In this document: positions 6,403 to 15,359 of the stretch, piece by piece | How the letters are laid out: every line of letters begins with the position of its first letter | Numbering within the stretch: the first letter of the stretch is position 1 | DNA from: CAYPIE01 sp964410665 | GTDB taxonomy: Bacteria > Planctomycetota > Planctomycetia > Gemmatales > Gemmataceae | Assembly (NCBI GenBank): GCA_964410665.1 | Contig: CAYPIE010000032.1 | Span: 1 to 58,276 of the forward strand | Direction: 5' to 3' | Length of the DNA stretch: 58,276 nucleotides | The notes under the pieces: model-generated | The model's input: the letters and a program-made list of their open reading frames with translations, nothing else | What the model was told of the DNA's origin: nothing | The model's database searches: none | Made by a program: the position numbers and the translations under genes

Positions 6403-9090
6403 ATGGCTCCACGCTGCTTGTTGGTCACCGTCCTGTTGGTGCAGCGTCTGCTGCTTGGAGGGACTGCGGCCGTCCAGGCGGATACCCAGCCCGGCAACGA
6501 GTTCGCTGCCACGGCTAAACAAGCCAGCTGGTGGTCGCGCCAGCCGGTTACCCGCCCCGCTGTGCCTGAACTCGACGATCCGTGGGTGCGCACGCCGGTC
6601 GACGCGTTCATCCTCGGGCAGCTGAAAACGCACGGCCTTTCCCCGTCCAAGGAAGCCGACCGTCGCACGCTAATTCGCCGCGTCACCTATGACCTGATCG
6701 GCTTGCCGCCGACCCCGGAGGAAGTGGACGCCTTTGTGTCGAGCGCCAAGCCGGATGCCTACGCCCGGCTGGTCGAGCGGCTGCTGGCCAGCCCGCAGTA
6801 CGGCGAACGCTGGGCCCGTCACTGGCTGGACATCGTCCAGTACGCCGATACCTGCGGCTACGACAAGGACAAGCTGCGTCCCAACGCCTGGCCGTACCGG
6901 GACTATGTGATTCGCTCGCTCAATACAAACAAACCCTACGACCGCTTCGTCCGGGAGCAGATCGCCGGTGATGTGCTGTTCCCAGGCGAGCCCGATAGCA
7001 TCGTCGCTCTGGGTTTCATTGCCGCCGGACCGTGGGACTTCATCGGCCATGTCGAAGTCCCTGAATCCAAGATCGATGGCAAGGTTGCCCGCAACTTGGA
7101 CCGGGATAACATGGTGACCAACACCATGAACACTTTCTGCAGTGTCACGGTGCAGTGTGCGCGGTGCCACGATCACAAGTTTGACCCGATCTCCCAGAAA
7201 CAGTACTACGGCCTGCAAGCGATCTTTGCCGCCGTTGACCGGGCCGAGCGGCCGTATGATCGCGATCCGGCGATCGCCCGACACCGGCAGCAACTCGAAG
7301 CGAGGCTGGCAACGGTTCGGGCCGAGCAACAGGCGATGGAAGCCGAGATCGCCGCGGCGGGTGGGGAGGGCCTGGCGACACTGAGGAAGCGCATTGCCGT
7401 GTTGACCAAGAAGCAAGCGATTCAGAAGTCCCCGGCGTTTGGGTATCACAGTGCCATCGTGAAGGAGGACGATGCGGTGAAGTGGGTCGAAGTCGATCTG
7501 GGAAAAACCGTCGAGGTGTCCCACATCATTCTCAACCCGTGTCATGACGACTTCGCCGGGATCGGCGCGGGCTTCGGTTTCCCAGTTCGCTTCAAGGTCG
7601 AGCTCGCTCGTGAGCGTGGCCAATGGCAGACGGTGTACGATCAGACGTCCCAGGACTACCCCAACCCGGGGCTGGCCCCGGTGAACATCGCGGTAACCGA
7701 ACACAAGGCCCGCTGGGTTCGGGTGACTGCCACCAAACTCGCCGAGCGGCGAAAGGACTACATCTTCGCCCTGGCTGAGCTTCAAGTCCTAGACGGGACG
7801 GATCAGAACTTGGCCCGTGGGGCCTCAGTCAATGCCCTCGATTCGATCGAAGCCCCGGTTCGCTGGGCCCGAAAAAACCTGATCGACGGCCAGTGGGCCC
7901 GTGGTTCAGACCCCAAGGTCTCGTCCCAGCTGGCTCAGGCGATCGAAGTCCGCGACACTCTGCTGGCCGAAATCGAAACACGCGCGCGAAAGCAGCAGCG
8001 TGCATTGCTTCAGAAGACCATTACGCGGACGCAGCAACAGCTGCAGGGGCTACCATCGCCACAGCGTGTTTATGCTGCGGCTACCCATTTTCCGGCCCAG
8101 GGCAACTTCAAGCCGACCCAGGGCCGGCCGCGTCCGATCCATGTCTTACACCGAGGGGACGTGCAGCACCCCGGGTCCCCGGTCACGCCCGCCGTTTTAC
8201 CCCTACAGGGGTCGGCCTACCCGCTCGAGCCGAACGCCAGCGACGCTGTCCGCCGCGCCACCCTGGCCCGCTGGCTAACGGACCCGAATCACCCGTTGGT
8301 GTGGCGTTCGATCGTCAACCGGGTGTGGCAGTATCATTTCGGCAAGGGGCTGGTCGCCACGCCCAACGACTTTGGCCGCATGGGCGCCCGGCCCACGCAC
8401 TCCGAACTGCTCGACTGGCTGGCCAGCGAGTTTCGCGACCGTGGCCAGTCACTCAAACAGCTGCACCGGTTGATCGTCACCTCCAGCACCTACTGCCAGT
8501 CCTCGCACATCGACTCGGCCAGGGCAGCCGTTGACCGCAACAACCGCTGGCTGTGGCGGATGGACCGGCGTCGCCTCGAAGCCGAGGAAATTCGCGATTC
8601 GATCCTGACCGTCAGCGGTGCCCTCAACCCGGCCATGGGCGGCCCGGGCTTCTATCTGTTCGCGCTGGAGAAGACCGAGCACTCGCCACACTACGAGTAT
8701 CACAAGTTTGATCCCGCTGACTCCGCCTCGCATCGGCGCAGCATCTACCGCTTTATCGTCCGCTCCCAGCCGAACCCTTGGATGACCACGCTCGACTGTG
8801 CCGACTCGGCCCAGAGCACCCCGAAGCGGAACGAGACCCTGACCTCCCTACAGGCCCTGGCCCTGTTGAACAACCGCTTCAACCTGGTGATGGCCGAACG
8901 CTTCGCCCGCCGACTGCAACGCGAGACTGCCTCCTCCGCCGGGCAGATCGAGCGGGCCATGCGCTTGATCACGCAGCGATCCCCCACACCGGCCGAGCAA
9001 GCCGCGTTTAAGGCCTACGCTCAGAAACATGGCCTGGCCAACCTGTGCCGTCTGTTGTTCAACTTAAGCGAGTTTGTCTATCTCGACTGA
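6403..9090 (+). CDS. DUF1549/DUF1553 (PSD1-type) protein with F5/8-type C insert
   Basis: The protein of about 895 residues begins with a signal peptide (hydrophobic core, then VQAD). DUF1549 follows, with its hallmark cysteine/histidine block CARCHDHKFDP near residue 252. A central segment (about 346-462) with WVEVDLG, VRFKVE and ARWVRVTA reads as an F5/8-type C (discoidin) carbohydrate-binding fold. The C-terminal part (about 620-892) is DUF1553, with NRVWQYHFG and RLIVTSSTY. The family is abundant in Planctomycetes, usually paired with DUF1501 as here, and is thought to act in exported carbohydrate metabolism, but its reaction is not established. The ATG at 6403 was chosen because it gives a clean signal peptide; 6358 is an alternative. 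The DUF1501 gene follows after 17 bases. Confidence 0.9.
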   Translation: MAPRCLLVTVLLVQRLLLGGTAAVQADTQPGNEFAATAKQASWWSRQPVTRPAVPELDDPWVRTPVDAFILGQLKTHGLSPSKEADRRTLIRRVTYDLIGLPPTPEEVDAFVSSAKPDAYARLVERLLASPQYGERWARHWLDIVQYADTCGYDKDKLRPNAWPYRDYVIRSLNTNKPYDRFVREQIAGDVLFPGEPDSIVALGFIAAGPWDFIGHVEVPESKIDGKVARNLDRDNMVTNTMNTFCSVTVQCARCHDHKFDPISQKQYYGLQAIFAAVDRAERPYDRDPAIARHRQQLEARLATVRAEQQAMEAEIAAAGGEGLATLRKRIAVLTKKQAIQKSPAFGYHSAIVKEDDAVKWVEVDLGKTVEVSHIILNPCHDDFAGIGAGFGFPVRFKVELARERGQWQTVYDQTSQDYPNPGLAPVNIAVTEHKARWVRVTATKLAERRKDYIFALAELQVLDGTDQNLARGASVNALDSIEAPVRWARKNLIDGQWARGSDPKVSSQLAQAIEVRDTLLAEIETRARKQQRALLQKTITRTQQQLQGLPSPQRVYAAATHFPAQGNFKPTQGRPRPIHVLHRGDVQHPGSPVTPAVLPLQGSAYPLEPNASDAVRRATLARWLTDPNHPLVWRSIVNRVWQYHFGKGLVATPNDFGRMGARPTHSELLDWLASEFRDRGQSLKQLHRLIVTSSTYCQSSHIDSARAAVDRNNRWLWRMDRRRLEAEEIRDSILTVSGALNPAMGGPGFYLFALEKTEHSPHYEYHKFDPADSASHRRSIYRFIVRSQPNPWMTTLDCADSAQSTPKRNETLTSLQALALLNNRFNLVMAERFARRLQRETASSAGQIERAMRLITQRSPTPAEQAAFKAYAQKHGLANLCRLLFNLSEFVYLD

Positions 9091-9107
9091 GCGAAACGAG
9101 CACACAG

Positions 9108-10553
9108 ATGATGCATCGACGTGACTTCCTGCAACACGGCTTTCCCGGCTTCGGCGGCTTGGCCCTGGCCTTGATGCTGCACGAAGAGTCGCAGGCCCAG
9201 ACCGGCGCTGCTCTCGGGGTGCTGCACCACCCGCCCAGGGCCAAGCGAGTGGTGCAGCTGTTCATGGCCGGGGCCGCTAGCCACATCGATCTTTGGGACC
9301 ACAAGCCGATGCTGGACAGGCACCACGGCGAGCCGTCCGACTTCGGCGAACCGGTCGAGGCGTTCCAGAACGGCCTCGGCCCGTGGATGAAGTCGCCGTT
9401 CCGCTTTGCCCCCTACGGCCGGTCCGGCAAGATGCTCAGCGAGGTGGTCCAGCCGCTTGGCCGCTGCGTCGATGACATCGCCTTTGTGCACAACCTGGTC
9501 GGCAAGACCGGCGTCCATTCCCAAGCCACCTACCTTCAAGCCACTGGCTTCGACCGACCCGGCTTCCCTGGCATGGGAGCCTGGATCAGCTACGCCCTGG
9601 GCGCGGCGAACAACAACCTGCCCACCTTCGTCGTCCTGCCCGACCACCGCGGATTCGCCAGCAATGGCCCGAAGAATTGGGGCGCGGCGTTCCTGCCGGC
9701 CAGCGCCCAGGGGACGGCCATCTTCCCGCAGCGTGACAACCCGATCGCCGACCTGCACGCCCGGGCCGGCTTCGTCACCCCCCAGGGTGACCGCGACGGA
9801 TTGGCCCTGCTGAACCAGATGAACCAGCGCTACCAGCAGCAGCGACAGGGTGACTCCCGGCTCGAGGCCAGGATCCGGGCTTATGAGTTGGCCGCGCGGA
9901 TGCAGTTGAGCGCCCCCGAAGCCCTGGACATCTCCCAAGAGCCAAAAAGCATCCTCAAGCTCTACGGTCTCGAGCACTTGGGCGCGAGCTATCCCGACCA
10001 GATCAACGCCCCGGAAGAGACCGAATACTTCGGCCGGAAGTGCCTCCTGGCGCGGCGACTGCTGGAACGGGGTGTCCGCTTCGTGCAGATCTGGTCGGGC
10101 AACGACAACGGTTTTCCACGCCGCAACTGGGATAGTCACGAGGACCTGGCCCGCGACCACGGCCCGCTAGCCCGCGGCATGGCGATGGGCACCGCCGCGC
10201 TGATCCAGGACCTCAAGCAGCGCGGCCTGCTCGACGACACCATCATCCTATGGACCACCGAGTTTGGCCGCATGCCCAGCACCCAGGGCAGCAAGGGGCG
10301 GGACCACAACCCGTACGTCTTCACCAACTGGCTGTGCGGCGGCGGCATCAAGGGCGGCGTCAGCTACGGCCCGTCCGATGAGTGGGGGTACAAGCCCCTC
10401 GACCGCGACCACCCCACCCAGGTCTACGACATCCATGCCACCATCCTTCACCTGCTCGGCATCGACCACACCCGCCTGACCGTGCGGCACAACGGCATCG
10501 ACCGCCGGCTCACCGACGTGCACGGCCACGTTCTGACTGACATCCTCGCCTGA
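9108..10553 (+). CDS. DUF1501 domain-containing secreted protein
   Basis: The protein of about 481 residues starts with a twin-arginine-like leader (HRRDFL followed by a Gly/Ala/Leu-rich stretch to QAQ), so Tat export is likely. The body matches DUF1501: NGLGPWMKSPF early, then TTEFGRMP, GRDHNPYVF and DEWGYKPLDRDHPTQVYD near the C-terminus. DUF1501 proteins resemble the alkaline phosphatase/sulfatase superfamily in fold. They are almost always encoded beside DUF1553 proteins in Planctomycetes, and this gene follows one with a 17-base gap, so the two are co-transcribed. Twin ATGs at 9108 and 9111 are both usable starts. Biochemical role unknown. Confidence 0.92.
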   Translation: MMHRRDFLQHGFPGFGGLALALMLHEESQAQTGAALGVLHHPPRAKRVVQLFMAGAASHIDLWDHKPMLDRHHGEPSDFGEPVEAFQNGLGPWMKSPFRFAPYGRSGKMLSEVVQPLGRCVDDIAFVHNLVGKTGVHSQATYLQATGFDRPGFPGMGAWISYALGAANNNLPTFVVLPDHRGFASNGPKNWGAAFLPASAQGTAIFPQRDNPIADLHARAGFVTPQGDRDGLALLNQMNQRYQQQRQGDSRLEARIRAYELAARMQLSAPEALDISQEPKSILKLYGLEHLGASYPDQINAPEETEYFGRKCLLARRLLERGVRFVQIWSGNDNGFPRRNWDSHEDLARDHGPLARGMAMGTAALIQDLKQRGLLDDTIILWTTEFGRMPSTQGSKGRDHNPYVFTNWLCGGGIKGGVSYGPSDEWGYKPLDRDHPTQVYDIHATILHLLGIDHTRLTVRHNGIDRRLTDVHGHVLTDILA

Positions 10554-10557
10554 GGCC

Positions 10558-11391
10558 TCACGGCTGTTTCGTCTTCGCCGCACCTAGCCGCTTCAGGCGA
10601 ATGTCCTTGAACTCGATCTGCATGCCCTTGTCGTGGATCTGCAGGCCGATGGCGCCACGTTCCAGGCGTCCCTCGCTGGCCTGATCCACCAACTCCGCCG
10701 ACCGTTTGCCGTTGATGTAGAAGCGGAATCGCTGACCTTGGGCGACAATGCGGACTCGGTTCCACTGGTGGGCGTGGATGTCGTCGAAGGTCAACGCATT
10801 CTCAATCTTGCTCGAACGGGTTTTCCCGTCCGCGGCAATGACCAAGCGGGTGCCACGGGGACAGCCGGGCTCGTCGCGGCCGGCGAAGTGCAGGTCCCAG
10901 CAACCCAGGATGCCGAAGCCGCGCTGGCCAAGGTCGGCGTGGTAGCCGATCAGCGGCCGCCGCTTGCTGGGGTCGGGCTGGGCGCGGATCTCGACCCCCG
11001 AGTTGCCGTTACCGGGGAAGCGGTACTGCAGGGTGAGCTCAAAGTCGGTTAGCTGCCGATCCTTCCAGACCAGATAGGCCAGCCGGTCGACACTGCCGCG
11101 GCCGACGATGACGCCGTCACGGACCGACCAGTCCGAGGCACTGTCTGCGGGCACTGCTTGCCATCCGTTGAGGGTCTTGCCGTCAAACAAAAGGATGGCC
11201 CCGTCCTCGGGAACAGCGTCATGTCCCCGGGCCGACGCCTCCGCTCGCAGTCCTGACCTACTCGGCGGCATTGCTGCCAAGAATAGGGCCATTAAGGCCG
11301 CGGCAACGATCCGACCGTCGATGCTGCCACCTCCACCGGGGCGATGATCGTGCGGGCCCGGCCGGACCCGCGGACCATTTAGAGTGAGCAT
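10558..11391 (-). CDS. Secreted DUF1080 (3-keto-disaccharide hydrolase-type) protein
   Basis: After a leader containing a hydrophobic export segment (AAALMALFLAAM), residues about 75-275 form a DUF1080 domain: LFDGKTLNGWQ, then a DFELTLQYR strand, GNSGVEIRAQ and HQWNRVRIV. The fold is concanavalin-like, and the family includes 3-keto-glycoside hydrolases acting after C3 oxidation of sugars. The gene converges with the DUF1501 gene, with 4 bases between stops. The ATG at 11391 is chosen; a TTG two codons upstream has better spacing to AAAGGA and may be the true start. The N-terminus before the hydrophobic stretch is unusually long and Gly/Pro/His-rich. Confidence 0.88.
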   Translation of the reverse strand: MLTLNGPRVRPGPHDHRPGGGGSIDGRIVAAALMALFLAAMPPSRSGLRAEASARGHDAVPEDGAILLFDGKTLNGWQAVPADSASDWSVRDGVIVGRGSVDRLAYLVWKDRQLTDFELTLQYRFPGNGNSGVEIRAQPDPSKRRPLIGYHADLGQRGFGILGCWDLHFAGRDEPGCPRGTRLVIAADGKTRSSKIENALTFDDIHAHQWNRVRIVAQGQRFRFYINGKRSAELVDQASEGRLERGAIGLQIHDKGMQIEFKDIRLKRLGAAKTKQP

Positions 11392-11699
11392 ATTCAATAT
11401 GTGTTTCCTTTCGTGTTGTTGGTGCTGCCGCACATTGCACCGACCGTGGTGTGAGCCATATTCTGGTGCGGTGGTGCGGCTACATAACATCCGCCATCAT
11501 AATCCGATGTAGCCAGCTTCGGCGGAACTGAGTCCAGTAGCGGATCCCCAAGACTGGTCTACGGGCCATCCGTGCCCCATCCTCGGGGCAAATGTCGGAG
11601 GCATCAAGCTTGCTTCACCGTTCGAGGTCGCTGTACCCGTTTAGTGAACGCCACGTAGGGGCGAGATGGTCTACGAAAAGGAGGCCGAGGGTACGTGTC
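11392..11699. other. Intergenic region upstream of the DUF1080 gene
   Basis: About 308 bases without a gene. It contains a perfect 8-bp inverted repeat, GGCTACAT (11478-11485) and ATGTAGCC (11507-11514), separated by 21 bases and lying about 87 bases upstream of the DUF1080 start. This may be an operator, but no regulator gene is adjacent. The rest shows no recognisable structure. Confidence 0.4.
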
Positions 11700-12683
11700 C
11701 TATGGCAGCGGTGACTCGCTGGCATAGATAAAGGGGAAGACCTCACGAACCCCGTCAAAGAACAGGACAGAAGTGATGCCAACGAAAAAGATCGTGACCC
11801 CGTGAGCAACGATCTTACCCATCATCCCCCCGCGCTTGGCCAGGCGTTCGAGGTGCCCCGAGGTGAGCACCGCCGGACCTTGGAGCGTGAAGAAGGCGAA
11901 CTGATAGCCGGTCAGTCGCGAGGTCGCCAGGGCGAACATCAACTCGTGGAACAGGCCGCTGACCAGGAACGCCAGCAGCAGAGAACGGACTGGTGTTCTT
12001 CGGCCCCCGGTGGCGTGGAAGACGTTGCGGTAGAGCCACTCATGAACCCGGTAGTTGTATCGTTGCCAGAACTCGGCGACGGTTCGCGACCGATAGGCGT
12101 TTCGGACGATCGGTGTCGTCTCGAACCCTGCCAGTCGTTCTAACGCCCAGAGTGACCGCGAGAGTGATTCGATTGCCAGCACAAAGGTCAGCAACATCAC
12201 AGCATGGTTCAAGGCGAAACTTGATCGTATCGGCGTAGTGCTGGACAGGGCCACGATCGCCGCGACAGCTACGGTGACACCGACGATCCCTGCGATGAAG
12301 CGTACGACATGTGGCCAACGGCTCTCCGGGCGCGGCAACCGCCGCTTATGGTCGGGATAGACAACGGCGAGTACCGGGAATGGGATCAAGAAGCGGTAGT
12401 ACGCGCGCAGAACAACACTGCCCTCCACAGCGTTCCAACGGCGAAAGAACTCGACCATCTTGAAAGCGATCTCGCCGGATGCGAAGGCGGCCGCGGCACG
12501 CAGGCCGACGTTTAGGGACGGGATGAGCACCGGGCAGAGCAAGATGACTGGCACAAAGCACCAGCTTACAAGAGCTCCGGCCCTTCCTCGCGAGCGGTGA
12601 CGCGGAAGAGGTGCGACCACGGCGCAACCATACGCGATGAGGATCGCCAGGAAAAGCCACCCCGTGCTTTGTATCGATTCCAT
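11700..12683 (-). CDS. MBOAT-family membrane O-acyltransferase (wax synthase-like)
   Basis: The 327-residue polytopic membrane protein has about eight hydrophobic segments. The diagnostic region is FWQRYNYRVHEWLYRNVF, followed by a helix ending SGLFHELMF. The His in the SGLFHE segment corresponds to the invariant histidine of MBOAT enzymes, and the pattern fits the MBOAT_2/wax synthase-like branch. Such enzymes transfer acyl groups to hydroxyls of lipids or envelope polymers. It lies downstream of a sulfatase gene on the same strand, but a 258-base gap with its own promoter-like element suggests separate transcription. The acceptor cannot be deduced. Confidence 0.8.
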   Translation of the reverse strand: MESIQSTGWLFLAILIAYGCAVVAPLPRHRSRGRAGALVSWCFVPVILLCPVLIPSLNVGLRAAAAFASGEIAFKMVEFFRRWNAVEGSVVLRAYYRFLIPFPVLAVVYPDHKRRLPRPESRWPHVVRFIAGIVGVTVAVAAIVALSSTTPIRSSFALNHAVMLLTFVLAIESLSRSLWALERLAGFETTPIVRNAYRSRTVAEFWQRYNYRVHEWLYRNVFHATGGRRTPVRSLLLAFLVSGLFHELMFALATSRLTGYQFAFFTLQGPAVLTSGHLERLAKRGGMMGKIVAHGVTIFFVGITSVLFFDGVREVFPFIYASESPLP

Positions 12684-12829
12684 GTTGCTGGGGCTGGCGT
12701 GCTTGCGCCAGGCGGTCCTTTACCCGGGCTTGGGCATGCGGAGCGGTGAGACCAGGGACGCCCGCGGACTTCATCCCTCGGGGCGGGAGCGTTTACCAAT
12801 CCGGACCGAATTCCAACATTTCAGTACAT

Positions 12830-12858
12830 ATTATAGTATGTTTTTCTATATGTATGAA
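12830..12858 (-). promoter_or_regulatory. Sigma70-like promoter upstream of the MBOAT gene
   Basis: On the minus strand a TTCATA hexamer (12858-12853) is followed by 17 bases and then a perfect TATAAT (12835-12830). It sits in an AT-rich island that stands out from the GC-rich surroundings. It lies 147 bases upstream of the MBOAT start, so the leader would be long. The same AT-rich stretch is also nearly palindromic around ACATATTATAGTATGT. Confidence 0.45.
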
Positions 12859-12941
12859 TACAATCGCGGACCGGGAGTTTGCTGCTCCGTGATCCTCGCC
12901 GGGCGCGACCTACACGCCCGACTCGGCCATGGGTGCCCCAC

Positions 12942-14402
12942 TCACGGTCGACTCCGCTGCCGGGTTTTCTCCAGGAGTGTCCGTAGACGGGTCAGGGTGT
13001 CCTGGTGTTCGGTCATCCCTGCCAGGTTGGTGAACTCGCTCGGGTCCGTTTCGTGGTCGTAGAGCTCCTCACCCGCCTTGCCCCAGCGGTTGTAGCGCCA
13101 GCGGGGCGTGCGGATCGACTCTCCCTTGCGATAGGTCACCGTATAGGCCGCCTCACGCAGGCTCGGTCGATTCGGATCTTCGAGCCAGGGACGCAGGCTC
13201 ATCCCTTGCAGTTTTTTGGGAGCCCGGTCAGCCAGGCCGGTGAGGTCGGCGATGGTCGGGTACAGGTCAATCAACTCCACCAGAGCGTCACAGGACTTGC
13301 CGGCCGAGGCAGCAAAGCTCGGGGCGGACACCAGCAGCGGGACCCGGGTGCTGTCCTCGAACAGGCTTAACTTCTGCCAGCAATCGTGTTCACCCAGGTT
13401 GTAACCGTGGTCCGAGGTGAAGATGACGATGGTGTGATCGCGCAATTTCAAGCGGTCGAGCGTGTCGAGCAACCGTCCGACTTGCTCGTCCATGAAACTG
13501 ACACTCGCATAGTAGGCGGCCAACGCCTGCTTCTGTTGCTGCTGGTTCATGCCGTAACGCTGAGCATTGGCCATCCCCCGGGCTGCTGTCGGCACATCGT
13601 CGAGGTCACCGTCGGGCGTCTCGGCGAGTTTTACCTGCTCGAAGGGATACTGCTGAAATATTCGCCGCGGGGCGATCAGCGGTACGTGTGGGCGGACAAA
13701 GCCCACGGCCAGAAAGAACGGCTGCTCAGGGCGCAGAAAGCGGGAGTCTTTGCGACCGCGGCCGCGGTTCTCCAGAATGGCGATGGCCTGGTTGGCAGCC
13801 AGGACGTCAGTCTGCGTCCCGGCCCGGTCATCCGGAACGATGACGCGGGCGAAGTTCGAGCCGAAGTGCGTACGCTTCGGGCTAAGCAGGTCGAGTTCCC
13901 CGGGGCTGGCCGTTTCCGGAGCCATGATGTCGAAGGCCCGGTCCCAGGAGTCGGGGTCATCGCCGCCGCGCTCGCCGGCCTCGATGCCGCCAGGGACGCC
14001 CATGTGGAAGATCTTGGACACGCGGAGTGACACGTAGCTGTTACGCCGTAGGAAGCCGCCGATGCTGGGGTGGTTAGCCAGAGCCGGATTGCTGAGGTGG
14101 TAGCTGCCGAGTCGGCGGTTGTTGCCGAGCATGCGGGTGGTGTTCGGGTACAGCCCGCTCATGAACGACGCCCGCGACGGGCCGCACACGGGGTATTGAC
14201 AGTAGGCCCGGTGAAAGCGGATGCCCTCCTGGGCCAGGCGGTCGAGGTTGGGCGTATCGCACGCGGCGTTGCCATAGCAACCGAGGCAGGCCGCCAGATC
14301 GTCGCTGACGATCAACAGCACGTTCGGCTTCTCCGCCGATCTACCGAACGCCGGGAGGATGAGGGCCAGGAAGATGACGCAGAAGTAGACCGGTGAGCGC
14401 AT
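12942..14402 (-). CDS. Secreted sulfatase (iduronate-2-sulfatase-like)
   Basis: This 486-residue protein has a signal peptide ending near RSAEKP, then the sulfatase N-terminal strand NVLLIVSDD (metal-binding Asp34/Asp35). It carries the C-x-P-S-R signature CGPSRAS (Cys73), the cysteine converted to formylglycine in type I sulfatases. Downstream, FTSDHGYNLGEHDCW supplies further metal and sulfate ligands. Overall it resembles iduronate-2-sulfatase/choline-sulfatase relatives common in Planctomycetes. AGAGG precedes the ATG at 14402 by 5 bases. It diverges from a DUF1080 gene across a strong palindrome, suggesting coordinated control of sulfated glycan breakdown (inference). Confidence 0.92.
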   Translation of the reverse strand: MRSPVYFCVIFLALILPAFGRSAEKPNVLLIVSDDLAACLGCYGNAACDTPNLDRLAQEGIRFHRAYCQYPVCGPSRASFMSGLYPNTTRMLGNNRRLGSYHLSNPALANHPSIGGFLRRNSYVSLRVSKIFHMGVPGGIEAGERGGDDPDSWDRAFDIMAPETASPGELDLLSPKRTHFGSNFARVIVPDDRAGTQTDVLAANQAIAILENRGRGRKDSRFLRPEQPFFLAVGFVRPHVPLIAPRRIFQQYPFEQVKLAETPDGDLDDVPTAARGMANAQRYGMNQQQQKQALAAYYASVSFMDEQVGRLLDTLDRLKLRDHTIVIFTSDHGYNLGEHDCWQKLSLFEDSTRVPLLVSAPSFAASAGKSCDALVELIDLYPTIADLTGLADRAPKKLQGMSLRPWLEDPNRPSLREAAYTVTYRKGESIRTPRWRYNRWGKAGEELYDHETDPSEFTNLAGMTEHQDTLTRLRTLLEKTRQRSRP

Positions 14403-14448
14403 AACGCCTCTCGTTTGGTGGTCTGATGTTGCCGGACTGGGTCGCCCT

Positions 14449-14478
14449 CTGCAACCAGCCGGTATCGGCTGGTTGCAG
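14449..14478. promoter_or_regulatory. 13-bp perfect palindrome between divergent sulfatase and DUF1080 genes
   Basis: CTGCAACCAGCCG (14449-14461) and CGGCTGGTTGCAG (14466-14478) are perfect complements around the 4-base loop GTAT. There is no T-run, and the element sits 47 bases upstream of one start and 67 upstream of the other. It could be an operator for a dimeric regulator or an RNA hairpin in a leader. Confidence 0.55.
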
Positions 14479-14544
14479 CGGGCTGGCCACCGTTATATCC
14501 TCGGAGCGTGGACTGATCCATGACCCCTTGCCGGATGCAACCTC

Positions 14545-15291
14545 ATGACAGTAACGATTCTCAGCGCGATGCTCGCCCTGGCGACCGGGGCCGACTTCCC
14601 CCCCGACCAGAGCAAACTTCCTGTTCCGGCCCCTGAGGACGCCGTTGTCCTGTTTAACGGCGCTGACAAGAACCTGTTTCTAAGCCGGAACGGGGAGGAG
14701 GTCAACTGGCCGATCGAGGGCAATACTATTACCTCGACCCCCGGCGGCGGCAACAAAAATCACATCGTCTCCAAGCTGCACTTTCGGGACGCCGACATCC
14801 ACGTCGAGTTCATGTTGCCCAAACGTGGTTCCGGCAACAGCGGCGTGTACATCCACGGCAACTACGAGCTGCAGATCCTGAACTCGCACGGCCGCGACAA
14901 GATCACCATGAACGACGCCGGGGCGGTGTACGGCTTCTCTAAGCCGCTGGTGAACGCTTGCCGCAAGCCTGGGGAGTGGCAGGTCTATGACATCCGTTAC
15001 CGGGCTCCGCGTCGGGATTCATCGGGCAAGATCATCGAAGCTGGCCGCATCACTGCTTGGCTCAATGGACAAAAAGTGCAGGACGGGGCCTCGTTCAAGG
15101 ATCCGCGGTCAGTGTTTCACCCGTTCCGCTACGGCGTGACGCCCTACCTGAAGAAGATCTGGGCGCAGCAGCAGAAGACCATGACCGGCCCGGTGTTCCT
15201 GCAAGACCACGGCCAGCCGGTCAAGTTCCGCAACGTCTGGGTCCGCCCGCTGGACGACCAGGCGTTCATGTACGAGCCGAGCAAGAAGTGA
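14545..15291 (+). CDS. Secreted DUF1080 domain protein
   Basis: The 248-residue protein has a short signal peptide (ILSAMLALATGADF) followed by a DUF1080 domain: VVLFNGADKN, HFRDADIHVEF, GNSGVYIHGNYELQILNS and a terminal VKFRNVWVRPL strand. The GNSGVYI plus YELQILNS pair is typical of the family. It diverges from the sulfatase gene and ends just before a strong terminator, so it is probably monocistronic. It is more compact than the DUF1080 protein at 10558-11391 and belongs to a different subgroup. The ATG at 14545 lacks a strong ribosome binding site but gives the only sensible signal peptide. Confidence 0.88.
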   Translation: MTVTILSAMLALATGADFPPDQSKLPVPAPEDAVVLFNGADKNLFLSRNGEEVNWPIEGNTITSTPGGGNKNHIVSKLHFRDADIHVEFMLPKRGSGNSGVYIHGNYELQILNSHGRDKITMNDAGAVYGFSKPLVNACRKPGEWQVYDIRYRAPRRDSSGKIIEAGRITAWLNGQKVQDGASFKDPRSVFHPFRYGVTPYLKKIWAQQQKTMTGPVFLQDHGQPVKFRNVWVRPLDDQAFMYEPSKK

Positions 15292-15296
15292 ACCAG

Positions 15297-15327
15297 AAGG
15301 GGGGGCGTTGAAACGACCCCCCCTTTT
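15297..15327 (+). terminator. Rho-independent terminator after the DUF1080 gene
   Basis: A stem of AAGGGGGGG pairs with CCCCCCCTT around a short inner hairpin (CGT, TGAA, ACG) and runs into TTTT at 15324-15327. It begins five bases after the DUF1080 stop. Because both arms end in A/T tracts it could also act on the convergent minus-strand gene ending at 15360. Confidence 0.85.
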
Positions 15328-15359
15328 CTGATTGACGAGCCTGGACGATCGTCCCCCGC

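Noticed and set aside
9078..10160. Minus-strand 360-codon frame
   Set aside because: Antisense to the DUF1501 gene, which has clear family motifs.
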